Source: Paractinoplanes maris (lineage in GTDB: Bacteria > Actinomycetota > Actinomycetes > Mycobacteriales > Micromonosporaceae). From it: a stretch of DNA of 64,000 bases. The notes under the pieces are model-generated. The model saw only the letters and a program-made list of their open reading frames with translations. It did not search any database and was not told the origin of the DNA. How positions within the stretch are numbered: position 1 is the first letter of the stretch; the number at the start of each line of letters is the position of its first letter. Positions 18,301 through 25,814 of this stretch are shown in pieces. The stretch lies in assembly GCF_023544465.1 (NCBI RefSeq), contig NZ_JALPVL010000007.1:310001-374000 (forward strand), read 5' to 3'. The position numbers and the translations under genes were made by a program.

Positions 18301-18396
18301 GCCTCCCGGGCCCTGCACGAGACCGCCCAGGAGTTGCGCCGCCGGTATCCCGGCCTGCCCACCCGCTGGGCGGCGTACGTTCACATCGGCCCCTGA
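15310..18396 (+). CDS. CHAT-domain protein with TPR-like repeats
   Basis: 1028 residues, cytosolic. Most of the length is alpha-helical TPR-like repeats (for example IDRSIAIYRAAALREG, EHAIAALTGAIPGLA, LDEAITLGMRVQ), a scaffold for protein contacts. The C-terminal CHAT domain is a caspase-like peptidase fold: the predicted catalytic His is in LHIACHATSYW near 894 and the catalytic Cys in YLSACET near 937, both intact. CHAT proteins act as regulated proteases in several bacterial defence and cell-death systems, often with a partner gene; the partner here would be the divergent 140-residue protein. The physiological role is inference. Confidence 0.9.
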   Translation: MSRESGAAKLNATVAGLERRAAAMLAQHGDGLPPDALDTIIDALSSVTDMPGVIPEVAGRASVTLGFALKSRYMAQLHQTSSTADIDRSIAIYRAAALREGADYALLSNLAQAYLARSVKAHDVATARNTLLAHAYALDAVSAADPHFASAVEFAATLVQLPLVDHRGDVGLETLAASLLRAQRIAVRGSRSAQECARALYGLGERLLIRYADGGTPSHLEHAIAALTGAIPGLAAEPGAFVVLGLAFSQRAALRGPERGGEDLDAAVTAMRTAMRLATTGEQRHDCAAHLVAFLVHRFETSRQRDDLDEAITLGMRVQAQSGEAGPAAKKFCTPLLEKALTLRAQLDNSAGDAQRAYLLRHFDPRLTDFHDDERRADRPMGKLKRIFREPYLTLAQKRREHTHPDLELAAETEQEIDRLTEAITGATDDTTRSQIREALVDALSGQYIARPDTRGLDELINQSALLIEELPATDAEHRADHRIKLAYALRQRYDTRGRAADLDATAEHLRPVLDDERLPTWHRFAAAVQLGQAEAQGGRWPGAREALGGAVNLLPLFAGRQLAPDDHLREVADWSEVASDAAAAAVRAGAVEHALELLERGRGLLLGRALDYRETFEHIRTADPEQGPRLIEELRRLGTQLAAPRGPGGVDHRRATVAAWNRTVDSIRRLPGCGDFLAPVTVRDLHPAAAGGPVVTVNISRYGSHALVLTATTVEAVPLPDATVEAVREQETVFFDALAFAELSPADPAATHDAQEPLRDVLAWLGSAVVGPVMAHLGRSGPVPARIWWVPTGNLATLPLHAAELGEGRSALDRTVSSYAPTVTSLARAGRRPGPPALGEVHLIAGGPSSLAGATAEVDRLVEHFPDAHRILGADATRSRVAAALRTSSWLHIACHATSYWNAPIRSALHLHDGPLTVGDLLADRAPRGELVYLSACETVLSSTVAAAEVMHLGTAFHVAGYRQVIGTLWRVTDGTAAETARLFYDRLGSPPQAGTASRALHETAQELRRRYPGLPTRWAAYVHIGP

Positions 18397-18451
18397 CGGG
18401 ACCGAGCTCCGGCAGACGCTGCAATCTCAGGTAGGGACGGGTGACCTTTTC

Positions 18452-20152
18452 GTGAGCACCGCTTTCTCCGTGCGGGACATCCCGTTCAGCTTTCCCGGCT
18501 CCTGGTTCGACATCTCCCCCGTCGTCGCGGAGAACACGTACGCCGACGACCTGCACCTGGTTTCGCACCAGACCGGCATGCATCCGGTTCTGCGGTTCAC
18601 CGCGCCCGAGGGCGCCGATGTCGAGGCCACCCCCACCCGGCTGCGGTGGCAGCACCGCGGCGGGCGGGCCGAGTTGGTGTACGAGAACGCGACCACCGTC
18701 CGGCTGCGCGGTTCCGGCACCGGTCTGCGGATCGCGGCCGCGGCCGGGACGTTGACCCCGTTCTCGGGCACCTACCTCTACCGCGACCCGCGCGACGACG
18801 CGTACGTCTTCACCTCGTACGAGACCGGGCGCCGTTACCGGGTCACGGTTCTCACCGCGCCCCCGGGTGGTGCGGCCGGAGTCGAGCTGCTCGGCACCGC
18901 CGAACGGCACCTCGATCTGCCCGGCGACGGCGACTGGGAGGTCGCCGTGGAGGAGTACGAGACCAGCCGCGACCCCTACCGGGCCGAGGTGCCCTTCGAC
19001 GAGGTGGCCCGCCGGGCCGAGGCGGCGTTTCACACGTACGTCGAAGCGGTGGCCCCGTGGCGCGACGCCGGCATACCGGCCGCCGAACTCGCCGCGTACG
19101 TGCTGTGGTCGGCGACCGTGGCACCGGCCGGGTTCCTGGCCCGTCCGGCCGTGCTGATGTCCAAACACTGGATGGACAAGGTGTGGAGCTGGGACCACTG
19201 CTTCAACGCTCTGGCCCTGGCCGCGGGTGATCCCGAGCTGGCCTGGCACCAGTTCCACCTGCCCTTCGACCACCAGGAGCCGACGGGCGCCCTGCCCGAC
19301 TCGGTGACCCACTCCGAGGTCCTGTTCAATTTCGTCAAACCGCCCGTGCACGGCTGGGCCTTCGCTCGTCTGCGCCGCGAGCTGGGCCGGCCGCTGAGCC
19401 GCGACGAGCTGACCTTCACCTATCAGCGGTTGAGCCGCTGGACCACCTTCTGGCTCACCCAGCGCCGCGTCCCCGGTCAGGTGCTGCCGCACTACCAGCA
19501 CGGCAACGACAGCGGCTGGGACAACGCCACCACGTTCGACGCCGGCCGGACGCTCGAGACGGCCGACCTCGCTGCCTTCCTGATCCTGCAACTGCGCGAA
19601 CTGGCCGCGCTGGCCACCGAGCTCGGCGAGCCCACGGCCGCCGCCGACTGGCAGACCACGGCCGATCGATTGCGGGCCGAGCTGGTGTCGGCGTTGTGGG
19701 ACGACGGCCGGTTCGTCGCCCGCGACGCCCGCACCGGGCAGGTGAGCGCCGGCCGGAGCCTGCTCGCGCTGGTGCCGATCGTTCTCGGCGACGACCTGCC
19801 GGCCGAGGTCCACACGGCTCTCGCGGCCGGACTCGAGGACCACCTGACGACGTACGGGTTGGCGACGGAACCACCCGGCTCACCGCACTACACCGCTGAC
19901 GGCTACTGGCGCGGACCCATCTGGGCTCCGTCCACCATCCTGATCGAGGACGGGCTGCGCCGGGCCGGGCACACCGGCCTGGCCGACACCGTCAGCGAAC
20001 GGTTCCGCGCCCTGTGCGAGAAGTCGGGCTTCGCCGAGAACTTCGACGCCGAGACCGGGGCCGGCCTGCGCGACCGTGCCTACACCTGGACGGCCGCGGC
20101 CTACCTGATTCTGGCCGCCGCCCATCAGCGCCGGGCGCCGGGCGGGCGGTGA
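18452..20152 (+). CDS. Clan GH-G-like glycosidase (GH63/GH37-type alpha/alpha barrel)
   Basis: 566 residues from GTG 18452, without a signal peptide. The N-terminal part is beta-rich; from about residue 190 it is an (alpha/alpha)6 barrel with motifs of GH63/GH37 and mannosylglycerate-hydrolase-like enzymes: DKVWSWDHCFNALAL near 243, GNDSGWDNATTFD near 350 (the Asp is the candidate acid) and YWRGPIWAPSTILIEDGL near 484. These enzymes hydrolyse trehalose-like, glucosyl or mannosyl glycosides. An intracellular location suggests use of imported or compatible-solute glycosides. The linkage cannot be assigned. Confidence 0.8.
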   Translation: MSTAFSVRDIPFSFPGSWFDISPVVAENTYADDLHLVSHQTGMHPVLRFTAPEGADVEATPTRLRWQHRGGRAELVYENATTVRLRGSGTGLRIAAAAGTLTPFSGTYLYRDPRDDAYVFTSYETGRRYRVTVLTAPPGGAAGVELLGTAERHLDLPGDGDWEVAVEEYETSRDPYRAEVPFDEVARRAEAAFHTYVEAVAPWRDAGIPAAELAAYVLWSATVAPAGFLARPAVLMSKHWMDKVWSWDHCFNALALAAGDPELAWHQFHLPFDHQEPTGALPDSVTHSEVLFNFVKPPVHGWAFARLRRELGRPLSRDELTFTYQRLSRWTTFWLTQRRVPGQVLPHYQHGNDSGWDNATTFDAGRTLETADLAAFLILQLRELAALATELGEPTAAADWQTTADRLRAELVSALWDDGRFVARDARTGQVSAGRSLLALVPIVLGDDLPAEVHTALAAGLEDHLTTYGLATEPPGSPHYTADGYWRGPIWAPSTILIEDGLRRAGHTGLADTVSERFRALCEKSGFAENFDAETGAGLRDRAYTWTAAAYLILAAAHQRRAPGGR

Positions 20153-20197
20153 GCGTCACCGCGGGCTGAGCGCGGTCAAGGTGAGCTGTTGAGGCTT

Positions 20198-20211
20198 TGG
20201 GAGCGCTCCCG
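20198..20211. promoter_or_regulatory. CebR-like LacI-family operator
   Basis: TGGGAGCGCTCCCG differs at one end position from the perfect palindrome TGGGAGCGCTCCCA, the operator of the cellobiose-responsive repressor CebR known from streptomycetes. It lies 64 bp before the GH62 start, consistent with control of a polysaccharide-degrading enzyme. Confidence 0.75.
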
Positions 20212-20230
20212 TATCTTTCCAGACATCGGC

Positions 20231-20244
20231 TGTTATCGATAACA
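20231..20244. promoter_or_regulatory. Second LacI-type palindromic operator
   Basis: TGTTATCGATAACA is a perfect 14-bp palindrome with the central CG typical of LacI-family sites. It is 30 bp before the GH62 start and 33 bp (start to start) from the CebR-like site. A second sugar-specific repressor, perhaps for arabinose or xylose, is a plausible reader. Confidence 0.65.
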
Positions 20245-20274
20245 ACTGTCCTCAGCGCCGGTCAGGAGAGAACC

Positions 20275-21663
20275 ATGGTCCTATCGAGATCACACAAGGC
20301 CGCCCTGCTGGCAGGGGGCGCCGCGATGGTGGCGTCAGCGGCGGTCGCCGTGACGCCGGCGGCGGCCGCGGCCGCGGGCTGCTCGGTGAACTATGCCGTG
20401 TCGTCGTCCTGGCAGGGCGGGTTCGGCGCCACCGTGTCGATCACCAACCTGGGTGACGCTGTGTCCGGCTGGACGCTGACGTGGTCCTACGGCGCCGGGC
20501 AGCGCGTGACCCAGGCCTGGAACGCGACGGTGACCCAGAACGGCTCCGCCGTGACCGCCACCAACGCCGGTTACAACGGATCGGTCGCGACCGGCGGCAC
20601 CGTCTCGTTCGGTTTCAACGGGTCGTGGACCGGCAGCAACCCGGCTCCGGCGGGCTTCGCCCTCAACGGCGTGACCTGCACGGGAGGCACCGTGCCGACA
20701 ACCCCACCGCCGTCCACGCCGCCCCCGACCAGTCCACCGCCCACCGACCCGGGCGGCACGTGCACACTGCCGTCGAGCTACCGCTGGACCTCGACCGGCG
20801 CGCTGGCCCAGCCCAAGAACGGCTGGACGTCGCTGAAGGACTTCACCAACGTCGTCTACAACGGCAAGCACCTGGTGTACGCGTCCACCGTGTCCAACGG
20901 CTCGTACGGGTCGATGAACTTCGGCCTGTTCACCAACTGGTCGGACATGGCCTCGGCCGGCCAGAACAGCATGAGCCAGGGCACCGTGGCGCCGACCCTG
21001 TTCTATTTCGCTCCCCGGAACATCTGGGTGCTGGCCTATCAGTGGGGACCGACGTCGTTCAGTTACAAGACCTCCACCGACCCGGCCGACGCCAACGCCT
21101 GGTCGTCCGCGCAGACCTTGTTCACCGGCACGATTGCCGACGCCCCGTACGGCGTCATCGACCAGACGCTCATCGGTGACGCCGAGAACATGTACCTGTT
21201 CTTCGCGGGCGACAACGGCAAGATCTACCGGGCGAGCATGCCGATCGGGAACTTCCCCGGCAGCTTCGGCGCGTCCTACACCACGATCATGAGCGACTCC
21301 ACGAACAACCTGTTCGAGGGGGTCGAGGTCTACAAGGTGGCCGGCCAGAACCAGTACCTGATGCTCGTCGAGGCGATCGGCAGCCAGGGCCGCTACTTCC
21401 GCTCCTTCACCGCGACCAGCCTGAACGGCACGTGGACCCCGGAGGCCGCCACCGAGAGCAACCCGTTCGCGGGCAAGGCCAACAGCGGCGCCACCTGGAC
21501 CAACGACATCAGTCACGGCGACCTGGTCCGCAGCAACCCGGACCAGACCAAGACGGTCGACCCCTGCAACCTGCAGCTGCTCTATCAGGGCAAGGACCCC
21601 AACGCCGGCGGCGACTACAACAACCTGCCGTGGCGGCCCGGACTACTCACCCGGCAGCGATAG
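20275..21663 (+). CDS. Secreted CBM2-GH62 alpha-L-arabinofuranosidase
   Basis: 462 residues from ATG 20275, with AGGAG upstream. The order is signal peptide (about 1-35, ending in AAAAA), a family 2 carbohydrate-binding module (about 36-135; SSWQGGFGATVSI, GWTLTWSY, GFALNGVTCTGG), a Pro/Thr linker (about 140-160) and a GH62 catalytic domain (about 162-462; LPSSYRWTSTGALAQPKNGW, IDQTLIGDAENMYLFFAGDN, YQGKDPNAGGDYNNLPWRPG). GH62 enzymes remove arabinose side chains from arabinoxylan, and CBM2 binds cellulose or xylan. Two operator palindromes precede it, pointing to sugar-controlled expression. Confidence 0.95.
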   Translation: MVLSRSHKAALLAGGAAMVASAAVAVTPAAAAAAGCSVNYAVSSSWQGGFGATVSITNLGDAVSGWTLTWSYGAGQRVTQAWNATVTQNGSAVTATNAGYNGSVATGGTVSFGFNGSWTGSNPAPAGFALNGVTCTGGTVPTTPPPSTPPPTSPPPTDPGGTCTLPSSYRWTSTGALAQPKNGWTSLKDFTNVVYNGKHLVYASTVSNGSYGSMNFGLFTNWSDMASAGQNSMSQGTVAPTLFYFAPRNIWVLAYQWGPTSFSYKTSTDPADANAWSSAQTLFTGTIADAPYGVIDQTLIGDAENMYLFFAGDNGKIYRASMPIGNFPGSFGASYTTIMSDSTNNLFEGVEVYKVAGQNQYLMLVEAIGSQGRYFRSFTATSLNGTWTPEAATESNPFAGKANSGATWTNDISHGDLVRSNPDQTKTVDPCNLQLLYQGKDPNAGGDYNNLPWRPGLLTRQR

Positions 21664-21742
21664 GGGTCCGGGAGGAGAAATCCCATCGATCGGGCTCCAC
21701 CGCGCTCACTCGCTCGGCCCGCCCGGCGGAGCCTCGATCAGG

Positions 21743-21768
21743 TGGGCCGGCGCCGAGTCGCCGGCCCA
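21743..21768. terminator. Bidirectional hairpin between convergent genes
   Basis: TGGGCCGGCG and CGCCGGCCCA form a perfect 10-bp stem with a 6-nt loop between the ends of the GH62 gene and the convergent alpha/beta hydrolase gene. A second imperfect inverted repeat (GATCGGGCTCC with GGAGCCTCGATC) lies just to its left. Confidence 0.65.
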
Positions 21769-21780
21769 GCCCGGCCGCGA

Positions 21781-22602
21781 TCAGTGACCTCGGTCCCGGT
21801 GGAGGAAGCTCGACAGGAGTTGCCGGAACTCGTGCGGGTGCTCGATCGCCGGCACGTGCCCGCATCGGCCGAGCACGTGCAGACGGACATCGGGCAGATG
21901 GTCGAGCAGGGGCAGGGCGGCCGTCCCGAGCGGGGTGATCCGGTCCTGGGCGCCATGGACGAGCAGCACGGGCGCACGGACCGCGGCCAGCGTCTGCGCC
22001 GAGAGGGTGAGATCGTCGACCCACCGGGCCCGGGGCGGAGGGAACAGCGACGCGAACGCGCCCGCCCCCGCTCGCATCGCGGCGGCCCGGGCATCGACGG
22101 CCGCATCGGTCACGAGCGCCTGATCGAGGACGAGGCGACTCAGCATGTCCCGGGCCCCGAGCGGGCCGGCGGGGGCGGCCCAGATCGCCTCGAGATCGGC
22201 CGAGAGCGGCGCCCCGGGGGCGCCCATCGTCGAGACCGCCACGACCCGGGTGACCTGCTGGGGGCGGGCGGCCGCCAACGCCAGCGCCACGGCGCCGCCC
22301 ATGGAGTGACCCACCACCGCGTAGCGCTCGGCACCAAGCGCATCCATCAGTTCCGCGGCCTGTCCCACCCACAGCCGGAGCCCACCCCGGGAGCCCGCCG
22401 GAACGGGTGTATCGCCGAATCCGGCCTGGTCGGGAGCCACCACGTGCCAGGACGGACCCAGCGCCTGCGCCGTCGCCGCCCAGGCGCCGGACCCGGTCGT
22501 GCCGGGTCCGGAGCCGTGCAGCATCAGCACCGCGGGCCCTGAACCGCTCTCCTGGACGTGGATGGGCGATCCGTCGACCGTGACGGTCCGCGGTGCCGTC
22601 AC
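21781..22602 (-). CDS. Alpha/beta hydrolase of the meta-cleavage-product hydrolase type
   Basis: 273 residues. The oxyanion segment LHGSGPGTTGSGAW resembles BphD/XylF/HsaD-type C-C hydrolases. The nucleophile is in VVGHSMGGAVAL near residue 98, the acid probably in LLVHGAQDRITP and the His in LGRCGHVPAIEHP. These enzymes cleave C-C bonds in ring-fission products, but the fold also covers esterases, so the assignment is by resemblance. It starts 19 bp after the DJ-1/PfpI gene on the same strand and belongs to a unit with that gene and GntR. Confidence 0.82.
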   Translation of the reverse strand: MTAPRTVTVDGSPIHVQESGSGPAVLMLHGSGPGTTGSGAWAATAQALGPSWHVVAPDQAGFGDTPVPAGSRGGLRLWVGQAAELMDALGAERYAVVGHSMGGAVALALAAARPQQVTRVVAVSTMGAPGAPLSADLEAIWAAPAGPLGARDMLSRLVLDQALVTDAAVDARAAAMRAGAGAFASLFPPPRARWVDDLTLSAQTLAAVRAPVLLVHGAQDRITPLGTAALPLLDHLPDVRLHVLGRCGHVPAIEHPHEFRQLLSSFLHRDRGH

Positions 22603-22621
22603 CGGGGCCGGGCCGGTGTGC

Positions 22622-23191
22622 TCATGCCGAGGGGGAGGTGACGGCCTTGGAGAAGACCTCCATCATCGCCCGGCCGAATTGCGGCATGTCGGGCCAGCCC
22701 CGGCAGGAGACGAGGTTGCCGTCCACGACGTCGGGTGCGTCGATGACCGTCGCGCCCGCGTTCTCCATGTCACCGGTGATCGGCGGGAAGCACGCTGTCT
22801 TCCGGCCTTTCAACAGCCCGTACACCGCCGGCACCTGCGCGCCGTGACACACCAGGGCGATGGGGAGGTTGCGGGCGAAGAAGTGCTCGGTGATGCGCCG
22901 GACGTCGGCGTCGACCCGGATCCACTCGGGGGCCCGTCCACCGGGGATGATGAGGGCGTCATAGCGCTCGACGTCGACCTCGGCCCAGGGCACGTCGACC
23001 GGCAGCTTCCGGCCGTTCTTCTCCACATAGGCGTCGGAGTCGGGGTCGAACTCGTGGATGACCAGTTGCACGTCACGCATCGTCCGTGACGAGACGTCGA
23101 CGTCCCAGCCGCCCTCCTGCACGCGATAGTAGGGATACATGGTGTCGAGCTCCTCGGCGGCGTCGCCGGTCAGGAGCAGCGCTCGGGGCAC
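22622..23191 (-). CDS. DJ-1/PfpI-family protein
   Basis: 189 residues from GTG 23191, preceded by GAGGAGAAGCAG. The fold of class I glutamine-amidotransferase-like proteins is evident: YDALIIPGGRAPEWIR, then the nucleophile Cys in ALVCHGAQVPAVYGLL near residue 117. Family members act as deglycases, peptidases or glyoxalases on reactive carbonyls. It is flanked by GntR upstream and an alpha/beta hydrolase downstream on one strand, opposite a dehydrogenase operon. Detoxification of reactive aldehyde intermediates is therefore a reasonable but unproven role. Confidence 0.85.
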   Translation of the reverse strand: MPRALLLTGDAAEELDTMYPYYRVQEGGWDVDVSSRTMRDVQLVIHEFDPDSDAYVEKNGRKLPVDVPWAEVDVERYDALIIPGGRAPEWIRVDADVRRITEHFFARNLPIALVCHGAQVPAVYGLLKGRKTACFPPITGDMENAGATVIDAPDVVDGNLVSCRGWPDMPQFGRAMMEVFSKAVTSPSA

Positions 23192-23281
23192 CTGCTTCTC
23201 CTCGCATCTCGGGGCGGGTGGGCCTGGATCCAATCCGATCCGATCCCGGTCACGTCAGCATTCCCCGCCCCGGCCCGACCG

Positions 23282-24025
23282 TCAAGCCTCCACTGTCACC
23301 GCGTCCGCGTCCTTGACCTCGTCGAACAATCGCCGGAAACGGTCGCCGGACCGCAGAATGTGCCGGCGCATGGCATAGGCCGCCGCGTCGGGGTCACGGG
23401 CGGCGATCGCGGCCACCACCTCCTCGTGCTCGGCCATGGCCAGGTGGGTGACCTGGGTGTCGCGGTGCAGCCGGAACAGGTGCACGTGGCTGTGCAGACG
23501 AGCGAGCGTTTCGCGGATCACCTGGTTCTCCGCGCTCAGGGCGACCAGATCGTGAAAGGCGGCGTCGCGCAGCCCGAAGGCGCCGTAGGCCAGGGACCCG
23601 CTGCTCCCCTCGAGCTCGGCCATCTCCTTCAGCATCCGCCGCAGACCGCCCACCTGCTCCGGGGACGCGCGCTCGGCGGATCGGCGCGCCGCCGCCGGCT
23701 CGAGGAGGAGGCGGACCTCGAGCATGTCCTCGAATCGATGACGGGTGATCTGCGGCGGAATGCGGTAGCCGGCGTGGGGCACCCGCACGACCAGCCCCTC
23801 GGCCTCCATGCGGTTCAGCGCGTCGCGGATCGGCGTCTGGGAGACCCCCAGCTCTCGCGCGAGGACGTCGATGGTGACGCGGGAGTCCGGCTCGATCCGG
23901 AGCGACATCAGTTGTCCGAGCAGCGTGTCGTACACCTCGTCGGCCAGCCGGCCACGAGATCTTCCCGGCGGCGTTCCGCCCGTCGTCGCCCGGCCGTCCG
24001 GCGCGATCATCGCTTCGTCGTCCAT
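23282..24025 (-). CDS. GntR-family regulator with FCD domain
   Basis: 247 residues. The winged helix is at about 25-95 (DEVYDTLLGQLMSL, LARELGVSQTPIRDALNRMEAEG). The FCD effector domain (about 105-235) has the helical bundle and the metal/ligand residues Asp in FGLRDAAFHDLV, His in MAEHEEVVAAI and RRHI. FCD-GntR proteins respond to carboxylates and sugar acids. It sits between two divergent catabolic units (hydrolase/PfpI and transporter/dehydrogenase) and is the probable regulator of both. Confidence 0.9.
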   Translation of the reverse strand: MDDEAMIAPDGRATTGGTPPGRSRGRLADEVYDTLLGQLMSLRIEPDSRVTIDVLARELGVSQTPIRDALNRMEAEGLVVRVPHAGYRIPPQITRHRFEDMLEVRLLLEPAAARRSAERASPEQVGGLRRMLKEMAELEGSSGSLAYGAFGLRDAAFHDLVALSAENQVIRETLARLHSHVHLFRLHRDTQVTHLAMAEHEEVVAAIAARDPDAAAYAMRRHILRSGDRFRRLFDEVKDADAVTVEA

Positions 24026-24380
24026 CGTGACGTGAGGTCCTTTCTTGCGTCATCGCGAGCCTGTTGACATCGGTCACAACGCTGCGACATGCTGACGCCC
24101 ACCAGATCGTATAGGAAAAGTGACGGATGATCTTCGTCCTGCATCTCCTTTGATCATCTGCAGCACCCGTCAGCATGCTCGACGTCCCGCGCGGTTGCCA
24201 CCGGGCCGCACAGGGACCGGCGCCCTTCCCGACGGCAGCGAGACCCCGTACGCCGCGGCGTGCCCGTGACGCCGGTACGCAGCCCCGCGACTGCGCCGCC
24301 GCACGCCTGAAAACCCGGCAACTGCTCGGCGAAGAACCAGCGAGGCCGCAGAAGTCCCCTCCCAGAAAGCAGGCAGAGAT
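24026..24380. promoter_or_regulatory. Divergent control region between GntR gene and ABC operon
   Basis: 355 bp without a gene. The part at 24060-24180 is noticeably less GC-rich than its surroundings. It holds nested inverted repeats: CATGCTGACG (24088-24097) with CGTCAGCATG (24168-24177), and inside them GATGATC (24126-24132) with GATCATC (24152-24158). These are candidate GntR sites and could support a loop. The remaining 200 bp up to the lipoprotein start show nothing clear. Confidence 0.45.
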
Positions 24381-25814
24381 ATGCGGTATCCGACGCGAAG
24401 AGGACGATGGTCCGGTCCTGGTCGAAAGGTGCAGCTGGCCACCGCGGCCCTGCTGCTGATGGCCACCACCGTGGCGGCCTGTGGCGACGGCCAGGACAAC
24501 GACGCGAAGGCGAGCGCCCCCAAGGCGCCGGCGACCATCCCGGAGCTCACCAAGGACCCGCTGACCCTCAGCTTCATCTGGTTCGAGTGGCCCCCCGCCC
24601 AAGCGCTGGAGGCCTTCGCGAACGAGGAGTACAAGAAGGTCCGGCCGAACGCGACCATCAAGGTCAACACCGTGCCGAACGCGAACTGGCACGACGCGAT
24701 GTTCACCCAATTCGCCGCGCACAAGACCGACTTCGACATCGCGATCCTGGACTCGCAACACATCGGTGAGGCCGTCACGAACGGCAACATTCTCGACCTC
24801 ACCGACTTCGTCAAGAACAACATCGACGTCGCCGCCTACAACCCCTACCTGCTGGCCGCCTACGGTCAGTTCCCCCAGGCGGAGACCGGCCGCCGTGACG
24901 AGAACGCCAGCCTGTACGGGCTGCCGCTGCTCGGCGACACCTGGACGATGATCTACCGCAAGGACCTGATCGGCGACAAGCCACCGCAGACGTGGGACGA
25001 GATGATCTCGGCCGCCGAGAAGTGCCAGGCTGACAACCCGGGCGTCAGCGGTCTGTCCTTCCACCAGGCCAACGGCTCCGACGCCGCGGCCGTCACCTAC
25101 AACACGGTCAACGGCATCTACGGCGGCAACCTCTGGGACGCCAAGACGCGCAAGATCGACGGCGTCATGAACGACGCCGCGGGCCAGGAGGCGATGGACG
25201 TCCTGGTCAACAAGATGAAGCCGTTGACCGCCAAGGGCTCCGGCAACTGGTTCATCGACGAGGTGAACGCGTCGGTCGCCCAGGGCAAGGCCTGCATCGC
25301 GTTCAACTGGATCGCCGCGAGCGGCGGCCTGCTCGACCCGAAGGAGTCCACGCTCGGCAAGACGCGGGAGCAGATCCTCGACAAGCTGGGCTTCGCCACC
25401 CTGCCGACCCAGAAGACGAACCTGGTGCCTCTCGGCGGCATGGGGATGCACGTGTCGGCCTACTCCTCCGCGGCGAACCAGGCCGAGGCCCTGAACTTCA
25501 TGAAGTGGTTCGAGCAGCCCGACATCCAGAAGAAGTGGGCCGCGGCCGGCGGCGTGCCGTCGCGTACGGATGCCCTGGAGTCACCCGAGTTCCTCAACGC
25601 CGGGCCGTTCAACAAGGTCTACGCCGACTCGGTTCCCCGGATGCGGGACATGTGGAACGTGCCGGAGTACGCACGCCTCGTCGACATCGAGAACACCAAC
25701 GTGAACGCGGCTCTCAACGGCGCCAAGAAGCCGAAGGAGGCACTCGACGACATCGCCAAGGAGCAGCAGAGCGTGCTCGACTCCGGCAGCCGCAAGGGCG
25801 GCGGCGGGCTGTGA
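24381..25814 (+). CDS. CUT1-type ABC solute-binding lipoprotein
   Basis: 477 residues. A twin-Arg-containing N-terminus and hydrophobic core lead to a lipobox at TVAACGDG (Cys near 34). The mature part is a family 1 extracellular solute-binding protein (PLTLSFIWFEWPPAQALEAF, YGLPLLGDTWTMIYRKD, KACIAFNWIAASGG, AEALNFMKWFEQPDIQKKW). It delivers a sugar, polyol or related small molecule to the permeases encoded just downstream; the first permease start overlaps its stop as GTGA. First gene of a seven-gene unit opposite GntR. The ligand is not predictable. Confidence 0.9.
   Translation: MRYPTRRGRWSGPGRKVQLATAALLLMATTVAACGDGQDNDAKASAPKAPATIPELTKDPLTLSFIWFEWPPAQALEAFANEEYKKVRPNATIKVNTVPNANWHDAMFTQFAAHKTDFDIAILDSQHIGEAVTNGNILDLTDFVKNNIDVAAYNPYLLAAYGQFPQAETGRRDENASLYGLPLLGDTWTMIYRKDLIGDKPPQTWDEMISAAEKCQADNPGVSGLSFHQANGSDAAAVTYNTVNGIYGGNLWDAKTRKIDGVMNDAAGQEAMDVLVNKMKPLTAKGSGNWFIDEVNASVAQGKACIAFNWIAASGGLLDPKESTLGKTREQILDKLGFATLPTQKTNLVPLGGMGMHVSAYSSAANQAEALNFMKWFEQPDIQKKWAAAGGVPSRTDALESPEFLNAGPFNKVYADSVPRMRDMWNVPEYARLVDIENTNVNAALNGAKKPKEALDDIAKEQQSVLDSGSRKGGGGL

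Noticed and set aside
15268..18384. A 1038-codon open frame on the minus strand opposite the CHAT gene
   Set aside because: It is a GC-rich antisense shadow: composition is dominated by Gly, Arg, Gln and Pro, there are no domain motifs, and the plus strand has clear CHAT and TPR sequence.
23394..25451. A 685-codon minus-strand frame crossing the GntR gene and the solute-binding-protein gene
   Set aside because: It spans a promoter region and runs antisense or out of frame to two well-supported genes.
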